64,000 bases of DNA from Leptofilum sp965223525 (lineage in GTDB: Bacteria > Chloroflexota > Anaerolineae > Promineifilales > Promineifilaceae). The stretch covers positions 2,542,001 through 2,606,000 of the forward strand of contig NZ_CBDCWX010000005.1 of the NCBI RefSeq assembly GCF_965223525.1, given 5' to 3'. Under the pieces are notes generated by a model, which worked only from the letters and a program-made list of their open reading frames with translations, did no database searches and was not told where the DNA came from. Each line of letters opens with the position of its first letter. The first letter of the stretch is position 1. Of the stretch, positions 23,697 through 31,486 are shown one piece after another. The translations under genes and the position numbers were made by a program.

Positions 23697-25604
23697 GTGA
23701 TACATCTTAACCGCAAGCATCATGCCCGCGTCTCGCCGAGGCTTCAATCCGTTTTGCAGCAGATTGTGGATGATGTCGTCAATCGCCTAGGCTGTTTGGG
23801 CGCATTGGCCACCACGCTGGAAAATGATATGGGGCTTTACGTGCGGGCGTCTGCTTTTACGGTGCCAAACGGCCGTTTGCAGCAGGTATTTGCCCAAAGC
23901 CACGTCAATCTGGAGCCAGGGCAAGCGATGATGTATCTCAACAATGCCCGCCACCGGTACAATTTGGGCGTCAGCGCAGTGAATGGCGTGACTGCCCGCG
24001 TGGTTAACGAACCCGGCCACCAACATTTACTCTCTGAACGACTGTATGATTTGTTACGGCCGTTAACAGACCGTGCCACTGCCGACGAAATCCAGCGTGA
24101 ACTCAACATTAGCCAAGTGATTGCTGTACCCTTAGTGGTGCAAAAAGAAGTTGTTGGCGCCATCATGGCACTGACGCAAGACAGCTTCACCAAGCGAGAT
24201 TCCGACTTTTTAGAAGCGTTTGGCAATTTAGCCGCTGCCGCTATTCAAAACAATTACCGGCTCACGGCGATGGAGTCGCTGGAGCGCGTTATTTTTGGCC
24301 TGCAAGCCCGCATGACAGACGAAACCCGCGTGCTGCAAACGGTGGTGGATGCCGTGGTGAAAGAGCTAGGCTACGAAGGCGCGATGGTGGCCACGTTGGA
24401 AAATGGCAATGCGCTGCCGGTTCGTGCCTACGCCCTAGACGACACCCCCCAAATTCTTAGCCATCTGGAAAAGAAAGCGGGCATGTCGCTGCTTAGCCCC
24501 AAATCAGTTGTTTATCTGGACGAACCACGTTACCAAAACAATCTCAGCGTGCGGGCTGTGAAGGGCATAGATGGCCGTCCCCAGAAGTTTCTTGCTTCAG
24601 CCCATTTGCATGATTTGTTACGGCCGTTCATCAACAAATCCCTTGCCGATTTTGCCCAGCGCATGTTGGGCATCCGTCAAGTTATCGCTGTGCCCTTCTT
24701 TGTTGAAGATGAGGTGGTAGGGAACCTATTTGTTGCCTCCCGCCGCGACCATTTCACCGATTGGGAAACAACGCTACTCACCACCTTTGGTCAGCAGGCG
24801 GCAGCGGGCATCCGCAACGCCCGCCTTTACCGTGAAGCTGAGGAGCAGCGACGCATTGCCGCCTTGTTTGGTCGGATGGCCTTTAGCGGCACCGCCGCCG
24901 TGCACGGGCTCGGGAACGATCTCAGCATCATCAGCACCTACCTACAAATGCTGCAAAGTATTGATGATTTTTCGGATAGCCAAAAGGCGGAAATGGCAGA
25001 AACGAACGCCCGGATGATTGAGCGAATCGAAAAATCGTTGCGCCTGCTTGATAATTTACATGAACCGTGGCGGCTCACCCCCGACAAGGCAGTGCAGGTC
25101 AATGATTGCCTGATTCGGGCCGTGCGAGAACAGTTTCCTGAATGGCGGCGGGGGGATACGGCCGTTGCCAACGCCGAGTACAGCCTCAATTTACCCAACG
25201 ATCACACCCTCACTCTCACGCTCAGCCTGGCCGATGATTTGCCCACCATCCACACCGCGCCAGACATGCTCGCCGAAGCGTTGCGTGTCATCATCAAAAA
25301 TGGATACGAAGCCATTGTTGCTCAGAACAAATCTGGCTCCATGCACGTAGCCAGCCGCCTGCAGGCCCCCAACCGCTTGCAAATCCTCATCCGCGACAGC
25401 GGGGTGGGCATCCGCCCCGAAGATTTGCCCCACATTTTTGAGATGGGCTGGAGCACCAAAGAAGGCAAAGGGATGGGCTTTGGCCTCTTCTGGACCCGCG
25501 ACTTCATTCACGGTTTAGGTGGTTCCATTTTTATTGATAGCAAACCGAATGAAGGCGCAACCTTCGATATCATGCTAGTGGCTGACGGCCAAGCTAACTC
25601 ATAA
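23697..25604 (+). CDS. Soluble sensor histidine kinase with two GAF domains
   Basis: The protein of about 635 residues has two homologous GAF-like halves (about residues 10-190 and 205-390). Each carries the same landmark order: VVxRLGCLGALATTLEN or VKELGYEGAMVATLENG, then LHDLLRPFINKS and RQVIAVPFFVEDEVVGNLFV. A helical domain follows with a candidate phospho-acceptor His403 in AAVHGLGNDLSIISTYLQML, and then an HATPase (IIKNGYEAIVAQN, DSGVGI, GFGLFWTRDFIHGLGG). The short HisKA is of a divergent type. No membrane segment is present, so it probably senses a cytoplasmic ligand. GTG at 23697 has GAGAAGG upstream; a GTG at 23670 is the alternative. Confidence 0.85.
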   Translation: MIHLNRKHHARVSPRLQSVLQQIVDDVVNRLGCLGALATTLENDMGLYVRASAFTVPNGRLQQVFAQSHVNLEPGQAMMYLNNARHRYNLGVSAVNGVTARVVNEPGHQHLLSERLYDLLRPLTDRATADEIQRELNISQVIAVPLVVQKEVVGAIMALTQDSFTKRDSDFLEAFGNLAAAAIQNNYRLTAMESLERVIFGLQARMTDETRVLQTVVDAVVKELGYEGAMVATLENGNALPVRAYALDDTPQILSHLEKKAGMSLLSPKSVVYLDEPRYQNNLSVRAVKGIDGRPQKFLASAHLHDLLRPFINKSLADFAQRMLGIRQVIAVPFFVEDEVVGNLFVASRRDHFTDWETTLLTTFGQQAAAGIRNARLYREAEEQRRIAALFGRMAFSGTAAVHGLGNDLSIISTYLQMLQSIDDFSDSQKAEMAETNARMIERIEKSLRLLDNLHEPWRLTPDKAVQVNDCLIRAVREQFPEWRRGDTAVANAEYSLNLPNDHTLTLTLSLADDLPTIHTAPDMLAEALRVIIKNGYEAIVAQNKSGSMHVASRLQAPNRLQILIRDSGVGIRPEDLPHIFEMGWSTKEGKGMGFGLFWTRDFIHGLGGSIFIDSKPNEGATFDIMLVADGQANS

Positions 25605-25779
25605 ATTCCCCGTAATTACGAAACCTGCGTGATTTTTCATACCCGTGAAGGCGGGTATCCACTACCTTGCCAGTAAACCTGTTTCTTTTGTCAAAACGGC
25701 CGCTTTGCACAAATACCTCCTGCCGTTTATAGTTTGGCAGATTCCACATTCAGTAATTCCAATCCACACGAGGGAGAAG

Positions 25780-26562
25780 ATGAGCAAGCAGCCAGATTTT
25801 GATCTAACCGGGAAAGTTGCTTTGGTCACGGGCGCATCGCGCGGCATTGGGCAAGCCATTGCCGAAGCATATGCCGCTGCCGGGGCCAAAGTTGTATTGG
25901 CCAGCCGCAAGCAGGCTGCGCTGGATGAGGTGGCCGAACTCATTAGCAGCAAGGGTGGCGAGGCGTTGCCGATTGCTGCCCACACGGGGGACGATGCAGC
26001 CATCAATGAATTGGTGGCTAAAGCCACCGAAGCATTTGGTGGTATTGACATTGTTGTGAACAACGCCGCCACCAACCCCCACTTTGGCCCCATGCTGACC
26101 GCTGAAGAGAGTCATTGGGACAAAATTCTAGACGTAAACGTGAAGGGATATTTTCGCGTTGCCAAAGGGTGTGTGCCCAGCATGAGGGCACGGGGCGGTG
26201 GCAAAATCATCAACATTGCCTCCATTGCGGGCTTGGCTCCACAACCGGGTATGGGAGTTTATTGCGTGAGCAAAGTGGCCGTTCTTATGATGACAGAAGT
26301 ATTAGCAGCAGAACTAGCGGCTGACAACATTCAGGTCAATGCTATCGCTCCTGGCTTCATCAAAACCAAATTTAGTGCCGCCATTTGGAGTAACCCCCAG
26401 CTTAACGAGATGGTGATGAAGCAAATTCCCCAGGGCCGCATGGCCGCACCGGAAGAGCTAACCGGCATGGCACTCTACCTGGCCTCAGATGCCTCCAGCT
26501 TTACCACCGGCGCGACGATGTTGATTGATGGTGGGCAATTTATTGGTAATAGTATTCAGTAA
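25780..26562 (+). CDS. SDR-family oxidoreductase (FabG-like)
   Basis: The 260-residue protein has the classical SDR motifs: TGASRGIGQAIAEAYAAAGA for NAD(P), NNAATN, the catalytic Ser in NIASIAG, and Tyr/Lys in VYCVSKVAVLM. The end IDGGQFIGNS matches 3-oxoacyl reductases and DHRS4-like enzymes. It probably interconverts a 3-hydroxy and 3-oxo acyl thioester. The ATG at 25780 has GAGGGAGAAG upstream; the longer in-frame start at 25645 is rejected. The final SIQ and stop codon come from a spacer repeat. The next gene is an acyl-CoA dehydrogenase 64 bases on. Confidence 0.92.
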   Translation: MSKQPDFDLTGKVALVTGASRGIGQAIAEAYAAAGAKVVLASRKQAALDEVAELISSKGGEALPIAAHTGDDAAINELVAKATEAFGGIDIVVNNAATNPHFGPMLTAEESHWDKILDVNVKGYFRVAKGCVPSMRARGGGKIINIASIAGLAPQPGMGVYCVSKVAVLMMTEVLAAELAADNIQVNAIAPGFIKTKFSAAIWSNPQLNEMVMKQIPQGRMAAPEELTGMALYLASDASSFTTGATMLIDGGQFIGNSIQ

Positions 26563-26600
26563 TCCGTAATCGGTTATCCGTTTACCGGTAACCGTTCACC
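26551..26600. repeat. GTAATCGGTTATCCG repeat overlapping a gene end
   Basis: AGTATTCAGTAATCCGTAAT and CGGTTATCCGTTTACCGGTA, then ACCGTT, begin within the last codons of the SDR and provide its stop codon. Confidence 0.7.
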
Positions 26601-26626
26601 CATTGCCGCTCAACAGGAGCAACAAA

Positions 26627-27814
26627 GTGTTCAACATTTCCCCTGAACTAAAAAAAATCTTGGCCACTGCCCGCGAATTTGTGCATGAGGAGTTGATTCC
26701 GCTGGAGCCAGCTTATCTGGCGGATGGGTTTAACGCGCTGGAGCCAGTTTTGCAGCAGAAGCGACAAATGGTGAAAGAGCTGGGTCTTTGGCTGCCGCAG
26801 GTGCCGCTGGATTATGGCGGACTGGGGCTGACGCTGTTTGAACACGGCCTGATGAGCCAGGAGTTGGGTCAGACGCCCATCGGACATTATGTATTTAACT
26901 GCCAGGCGCCAGACGCTGGCAATATGGAAATCCTGATTGACCATGGCACGCCGGAGCAAAAAGAGCAGTTCCTGATACCGTTGCTGCGGGGTGAGATTCG
27001 TAGCTGCTTTTCAATGACGGAACCGGAACATGCTGGCTCAAATCCGACGATAATGAGTACAACGGCCGTCCGCGAAGGCGATAGCTACATCATTGACGGC
27101 CATAAATGGTTTACCAGCTCGGCAGATGGGGCGGCGTTTGCCGTGGTGATGGCCATTACCAACCCAGAAGCCAGCCGCCACGCCCGCGCCAGCCAAATCA
27201 TCGTGCCGCTGGACACCCCAGGCTATTCGCTGGTTCGCAACATCTCTGTGATGGGTGAACCGGGTGACGGCTGGGCCAGCCACGCCGAAGTGCGCTACGA
27301 TGGTGTACGTGTACCGCTCACCAATTTGCTTGGTAAAGAGGGAGAGGGCTTTGCCATCGCCCAGGAGCGACTGGGGCCGGGACGCATTCATCACTGTATG
27401 CGCTGGCTGGGCATTTGCGAACGGGCGTTTGAAATGATGTGTACGTATGCTCTGCAGCGAGAGGTGGCTCCAGGACGGCCGTTAGCAGGCCAACAAACCA
27501 TCCAAAATTGGGTAGCGGAAAGCCGCGCCGAGATTAATGCGGCTCGGCTCATGGTGCTGGCCACTGCCAAGCGCATTGACGAAGCGGGGCAATATGCCGC
27601 TCGTGACGACATCTCGCTGATTAAGTTTCACGTAGCTGGCTTGTTACAAACGGTGCTGGATCGCGCCATTCAGGTGCATGGCGGCCTGGGCATGACGGAT
27701 GATACGCCGCTGGCCTACTGGTTCCGCCATGAGCGCGCCGCCCGCATTTATGACGGCCCGGATGAAGTGCATAAATGGTCGGTGGCGCGGCGTATTTTTG
27801 CAAAATACCAGTAA
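26627..27814 (+). CDS. Acyl-CoA dehydrogenase
   Basis: The 395-residue flavoprotein has the ACAD layout: an all-alpha N-terminal domain (REFVHEELIPLEP), the beta domain with CFSMTEPEHAGSNPTIM and IDGHKWFTSSADGA, and a C-terminal helical domain ending in YDGPDEVHKWSVARRIF. It resembles the ACAD10/11-type branch (GNMEILIDHGTPEQKEQFLI, HVAGLLQTVLDRAIQVHGGL). It probably transfers electrons to ETF. GTG at 26627 is preceded by AGGAGC; a TTG at 26603 is the alternative. An aminoglycoside-phosphotransferase-like kinase is encoded 0.7 kb downstream, the separated counterpart of the kinase domain fused in ACAD10/11. Confidence 0.94.
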   Translation: MFNISPELKKILATAREFVHEELIPLEPAYLADGFNALEPVLQQKRQMVKELGLWLPQVPLDYGGLGLTLFEHGLMSQELGQTPIGHYVFNCQAPDAGNMEILIDHGTPEQKEQFLIPLLRGEIRSCFSMTEPEHAGSNPTIMSTTAVREGDSYIIDGHKWFTSSADGAAFAVVMAITNPEASRHARASQIIVPLDTPGYSLVRNISVMGEPGDGWASHAEVRYDGVRVPLTNLLGKEGEGFAIAQERLGPGRIHHCMRWLGICERAFEMMCTYALQREVAPGRPLAGQQTIQNWVAESRAEINAARLMVLATAKRIDEAGQYAARDDISLIKFHVAGLLQTVLDRAIQVHGGLGMTDDTPLAYWFRHERAARIYDGPDEVHKWSVARRIFAKYQ

Positions 27815-27848
27815 GCAGAGAACGGTAAGCAGTGATCAGTATTCAGTG
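27813..27848. repeat. CAGTGATCAGTATTCAGTG repeat
   Basis: AAGCAGAGAACGGTAAGCAG and TGATCAGTATTCAGTG fill the gap between the acyl-CoA dehydrogenase and the DUF218 gene and supply the candidate GTG start of the latter. Confidence 0.6.
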
Positions 27849-28496
27849 AAAATTGTTGAAAATGTGCGGGGTTTTAGAGCCAGGAAATTTGTTTTTGCAT
27901 TTTTTGCTGGCTCATTCGCGCTGTTTTTTGCTTTAGCAATTGAGATAGTTCTTTTTTCAACACAAACAGAGAGGCGTGAATCTGATATAGCAATCGTTTT
28001 GGGTGCTGCTGTGTGGGGCGATGAACCCTCATCTGTTTTCCTAGAGCGAATCAATCATGCAGTTGAATTGAGAAAATCAGATGTTGTTGATTATATCATT
28101 TTTACGGGCGGAGTTGGCGATGGTGATAATGTTTCTGAGGCTGAAGTGGGAAAGGCAACGGCCGTTTCTCAAGGAATTCATGAAGAAGATATTTTTGTAG
28201 AAATGACTTCCACGATTACGTATGAAAACCTGACTGGAGCCTGTATGATAATGGAAGAGCAAGGCTGGGATACGGCCGTTTTAGTCAGTGATCCATTGCA
28301 CATGAAACGAGCAATAACAATGGCAAGCGATTTGGGCTTGAATATTACACCTTCGCCAACGCTGACGACACGATACCAAACCTGGCGGTCAAAATTGCCT
28401 TCCTTGCTTTATGAAACATGGTTTTATGCGCTGTATTTGGGACAACGGCCGTTTCTGGACCAGTCAAATTGCGGTGTGGGAAATAGTGAACGATGA
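27846..28496 (+). CDS. DUF218 (SanA/YdcF-like) membrane protein
   Basis: The protein of about 216 residues has an N-terminal transmembrane helix (KFVFAFFAGSFALFFALAIE) and the DUF218 pattern: SDIAIVLGAAVWGDEPSSVF, IIFTGGVGDGDNVSEAEVGK, EMTSTITYENLTGACMIMEE and AVLVSDPLHMKRAITMASDL. Family members act in the cell envelope (SanA, YdcF, ElyC), probably on nucleotide-linked or lipid-linked substrates. The start is uncertain: GTG at 27846 lies within a repeat, and GTG at 27864 is an alternative. The gene is AT-richer than those beside it. It overlaps the next start (ATGA). Confidence 0.82.
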   Translation: MKIVENVRGFRARKFVFAFFAGSFALFFALAIEIVLFSTQTERRESDIAIVLGAAVWGDEPSSVFLERINHAVELRKSDVVDYIIFTGGVGDGDNVSEAEVGKATAVSQGIHEEDIFVEMTSTITYENLTGACMIMEEQGWDTAVLVSDPLHMKRAITMASDLGLNITPSPTLTTRYQTWRSKLPSLLYETWFYALYLGQRPFLDQSNCGVGNSER

Positions 28497-29539
28497 AGGA
28501 TACGATTAAAGTAAGGCCAGATGAGCAATTTGATGAGGCGCGATTGGTTGATTACTTACGAGGCAAACTGCCTGGCAGCGATAATGAATTGACTGTGCGG
28601 CAGTTTGGCGGTGGGGCGGCTAATCTGACTTATCTGCTGGATTACGGTAGCCACGAGTACGTTTTGCGCCGCCCACCGCTGGGGCCAGTGGCCAAATCGG
28701 CGCACGACATGGCGCGGGAGTACAAGGTGCTTTCTGTGTTGCATCAGGTACTGTCCTATGCGCCGCGTGCCTTTCTATACTGCGACGATCCCGCGCACAT
28801 CGGGGCAGACTTTTTTGTAATGGAGCGGCGCAAGGGCGTCGTGGTGCGCCGCCAGATGCCGCCCCAATTTGCCAATTTGCCAGATGCCGCTCGCCGTATG
28901 AGCGAGGCGATGGTGGGCGCGCTGGCTGAGTTCCATGCGGTGGATTACGCTGCGTTGGGCTTAGGCAACTTGGGCAAGCCGGAAGGGTTTATTGAGCGGC
29001 AGGTGGCAGGCTGGTACAAGCGGTGGCAAGCAGCCAAAGAAGCCGACTTGCCAGAAATGGAGGCGATTTACCAATGGCTAACAGTCAATTTGCCTAATTC
29101 GACCGATTTTTCGCTGGTACACAACGATTATAAGCTGGACAACGTGATGCTGGCCGAAAATGATCCCGGGCAAATGGTGGCTATTTTTGATTGGGATATG
29201 TGTACGCTAGGCGATCCGATGTCTGATTTGGGGGCATTGCTCTGTTACTGGACGGAGCCTTCGGACGCGCCTTATTTTCAGCAGATGGCAATGATGCCCA
29301 CTGGGGATTTGGGCTTTTTGACCCGACAGGAATTGGTGGAACAGTATGCAATGAAAAGCGGCCGTTCCGTCCACAACATCAATTTTTACCATACGCTGGG
29401 GCTATTTCGGCTGGTGGTGATCATTGCCCAAATTTACATAAGATTTGCACGAGGGCAGACGCAGGACAAACGCTTTGCTGCCTTTGGCCCCATGATTCCG
29501 CTCATGGCAAAAGCGGCCGTTGAAGTGATGAAGGGCTAA
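28493..29539 (+). CDS. APH-type phosphotransferase associated with acyl-CoA dehydrogenases
   Basis: The 348-residue kinase-like protein has the G-loop FGGGAANLTYLL, the catalytic HNDYKLDN (Asp212) and the metal-binding DWD (Asp233-Asp235). It belongs to the APH subgroup found as the N-terminal domain of ACAD10/11 and as LvaA of levulinate catabolism. Those enzymes phosphorylate the hydroxyl of 4-hydroxyacyl-CoA so that an acyl-CoA dehydrogenase partner can eliminate phosphate. The acyl-CoA dehydrogenase at 26627 is a likely partner. The specificity here is inferred, not shown. The ATG overlaps the DUF218 stop. Confidence 0.9.
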   Translation: MKDTIKVRPDEQFDEARLVDYLRGKLPGSDNELTVRQFGGGAANLTYLLDYGSHEYVLRRPPLGPVAKSAHDMAREYKVLSVLHQVLSYAPRAFLYCDDPAHIGADFFVMERRKGVVVRRQMPPQFANLPDAARRMSEAMVGALAEFHAVDYAALGLGNLGKPEGFIERQVAGWYKRWQAAKEADLPEMEAIYQWLTVNLPNSTDFSLVHNDYKLDNVMLAENDPGQMVAIFDWDMCTLGDPMSDLGALLCYWTEPSDAPYFQQMAMMPTGDLGFLTRQELVEQYAMKSGRSVHNINFYHTLGLFRLVVIIAQIYIRFARGQTQDKRFAAFGPMIPLMAKAAVEVMKG

Positions 29540-29606
29540 TTTGCCACAGAGGACACAGAGAAATAAGAGAAAAACCTCTAAAATCTCTGTGCTCCCTGTG
29601 GCCAAA
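29540..29606. repeat. GCCACAGAGGACACAGAG palindromic repeat
   Basis: TTTGCCACAGAGGACACAGA and, inverted, TCTCTGTGCTCCCTGTGGCC form a near-complete palindrome after the kinase stop codon. It is the clearest copy of the CCACAGAG family. Confidence 0.8.
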
Positions 29607-29616
29607 ATTCTAATTT

Positions 29617-30021
29617 ATGCCAGCATTATTTATTTTTCTGTTGCGGCTTATTCGCGGCATTCGGGATGGCTTGAAAGAGCCAGAGTTTCGCGGACTGTTT
29701 TGGTCGGTGGTACTCATTTTGCTGGGCGGCACCTGGTTTTATCATCGGGTAGAAGGGTGGAGCTGGCTCGATTCGTTTTACTTTAGCGTTATCACGCTGA
29801 CGACGGTGGGGTATGGGGATTTTTCGCCGCAAACGGCCGTTGGTAAAATCTTCACGATTGTCTACATCATCCTGGGCTTGGGCGTACTCTCCAGTTTCCT
29901 TTTGCTACTGGCTAACTATCAACCCACGAACTCCTCCTCGCTGTTTTCACGGCTCAAAAATCGGAGGAAACGGCCGTTGCCAGACAGTGACCTAATCGAA
30001 AAAGAGCCAGACACAGATTAA
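29617..30021 (+). CDS. Two-helix potassium channel subunit
   Basis: The 134-residue protein has an N-terminal amphipathic stretch, a first transmembrane helix (FWSVVLILLGGTWFY), a pore loop with the K+ selectivity filter TLTTVGYGD, and a second transmembrane helix (FTIVYIILGLGVLSSFLLLL). This is the ion_trans_2 (KcsA-like) pore without a regulatory domain; four subunits would form a channel. The C-terminus is a short charged tail. Its ATG lies a few bases after a palindromic repeat. Confidence 0.9.
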   Translation: MPALFIFLLRLIRGIRDGLKEPEFRGLFWSVVLILLGGTWFYHRVEGWSWLDSFYFSVITLTTVGYGDFSPQTAVGKIFTIVYIILGLGVLSSFLLLLANYQPTNSSSLFSRLKNRRKRPLPDSDLIEKEPDTD

Positions 30022-30053
30022 CGCATTTGTGATTTGCATAAACAGGAAAATGT

Positions 30054-30896
30054 ATGAACTATCGGTCTGTTTTTAGAGATGATCTTTTTGCTGGACAAAC
30101 CATCATTGTAACCGGGGGCGGCAGTGGCATTGGGCGGGCGACGGCAATTGAGTTGGCCAGCCTGGGGGCGCATGTAGTGTTGGTGGGACGGACGTTGGAA
30201 AAGTTAACGGCCGTTTCCCAAGAAATTGCCCAACTTGGCGGCGAATCTAGCAACTTCACCTGTAACATTCGTGAAGAGGCGCAGGTACAAGCGTTGTTCG
30301 CCGACGTGTTGGCGGCGCGGGAGCGCATTCATGGATTGGTAAACAATGCAGGCGGCCAATTTTTGAGCCCGGCCGAATTTATCAGTAAAAAAGGGTTTCA
30401 TGCGGTGGTAGAAACCAATCTTACCGGCACTTTTTTGATGTGCCGCGAGGCATTCACCCAAACGATGCGCGACAATGGGGGCGTGATTGTGAATATGCTG
30501 ATGGAAAATTGGCGCGGCTTCCCCGGCATGGCCCACTCGGCGGCGGCGCGAGCAGGCATTGAGAATCTCACCAAAACGCTGGCGGTGGAGTGGGCGCGTT
30601 CTGGCGTTCGTATCAACGCAGTGGCACCTGGCCTCATCGAATCCAGCGGACTGGATAACTACCCAGATGTGGCCAAGCAATTTATCCAAAATGTGGTGCA
30701 AGATATTCCGTTTAAGCGGATGGGAACGGAGAGCGAAACGGCCGCTGTCATTGTTTTTTTGCTTTCACCAGGAGCCAACTACATCAGCGGCGAATCGGTT
30801 CGCATTGACGGTGCCAGCTCCTTGTGGCGCAAAACCTGGGAAATTGAGGAACACGCCAATGCGCCCGAACCATACAACGGGTTTGATCTGGATTGA
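30054..30896 (+). CDS. SDR oxidoreductase resembling peroxisomal trans-2-enoyl-CoA reductase
   Basis: The 280-residue protein has TGGGSGIGRATAIELASLGA and NNAGGQF. The usual Tyr-x3-Lys is replaced in FPGMAHSAAARAGIENLTKT, where His and Arg take those places. The same HSGAARAG arrangement is typical of PECR-type enoyl-CoA reductases and 2,4-dienoyl-CoA reductase relatives, so the change is a subfamily trait and not decay. It probably reduces an unsaturated acyl-CoA with NADPH. It fits the acyl-CoA genes upstream. Confidence 0.88.
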   Translation: MNYRSVFRDDLFAGQTIIVTGGGSGIGRATAIELASLGAHVVLVGRTLEKLTAVSQEIAQLGGESSNFTCNIREEAQVQALFADVLAARERIHGLVNNAGGQFLSPAEFISKKGFHAVVETNLTGTFLMCREAFTQTMRDNGGVIVNMLMENWRGFPGMAHSAAARAGIENLTKTLAVEWARSGVRINAVAPGLIESSGLDNYPDVAKQFIQNVVQDIPFKRMGTESETAAVIVFLLSPGANYISGESVRIDGASSLWRKTWEIEEHANAPEPYNGFDLD

Positions 30897-30957
30897 GCTT
30901 ATTTTTGCCCGGTAGGGTGCGTCTTTGCGGGGAATGCGGCATAATTGTGGCCGTAAA

Positions 30958-31464
30958 ATGGGCAGAAAAGTTATTGTCATCCCACATGATCCATCTTGGA
31001 TTGAGCAGTATGAAACGGAGGCGGCACGCTTAACGGCCGTTTTTCAACCCATCCTTGTCTCCATACACCATATTGGCAGCACAGCTATTCCCAGCATAAA
31101 GGCCAAACCAATTATAGATATTTTGATTGTGGTGGAGGATGTAACGGCCGTCAACAACCTTATCGAACCAATGGCGCAGTTGGGTTACCTGAGCAAAGGC
31201 GAAAATGGCATACTTGGCCGACATTACTTCCGCAAAGGGAGTGATGAACACCATACTCATCATATCCACGTTTACGCAGAAGGCCATTCAGAGATAGCCC
31301 GTCATCTCAACTTTCGTGATTATTTGCGGCAGCATCCCGAAGATGCTGCTGCCTATAGCCAGCTCAAAGAGCGTTTGGCGCAAACACATTATTCTGATCC
31401 CCCGATGTACAGTAGTTGTAAATCAACATTCATTCAAAGAATTGATCTCAAGGCGCGTCAATAG
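30958..31464 (+). CDS. GrpB/UPF0157 family nucleotidyltransferase-like protein
   Basis: The 168-residue protein carries the GrpB pattern: VIPHDPSWIEQYETEAARLT, the GST motif in HHIGSTAIPSIKAKPIIDIL, and HIHVYAEGHSEIARHLNFRD followed by YLRQHPEDAAAYSQLKERLA. The family has a nucleotidyltransferase-like fold and is often found fused to CoaE; its activity is unknown. I moved the start to the ATG at 30958. The coding end overlaps an alternative upstream start of the next gene, which is rejected. Confidence 0.9.
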   Translation: MGRKVIVIPHDPSWIEQYETEAARLTAVFQPILVSIHHIGSTAIPSIKAKPIIDILIVVEDVTAVNNLIEPMAQLGYLSKGENGILGRHYFRKGSDEHHTHHIHVYAEGHSEIARHLNFRDYLRQHPEDAAAYSQLKERLAQTHYSDPPMYSSCKSTFIQRIDLKARQ

Positions 31465-31486
31465 CGTCAATACAGGCAGAACCGTC

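Noticed and set aside
25645..25779. 45-residue N-terminal extension of the SDR at 25780
   Set aside because: No resemblance to the family, and GAGGGAGAAG directly precedes the internal ATG.
31316..31486. 57-residue N-terminal extension of the Crp-type kinase
   Set aside because: It overlaps the GrpB-family gene in another frame and has no homology-like features.
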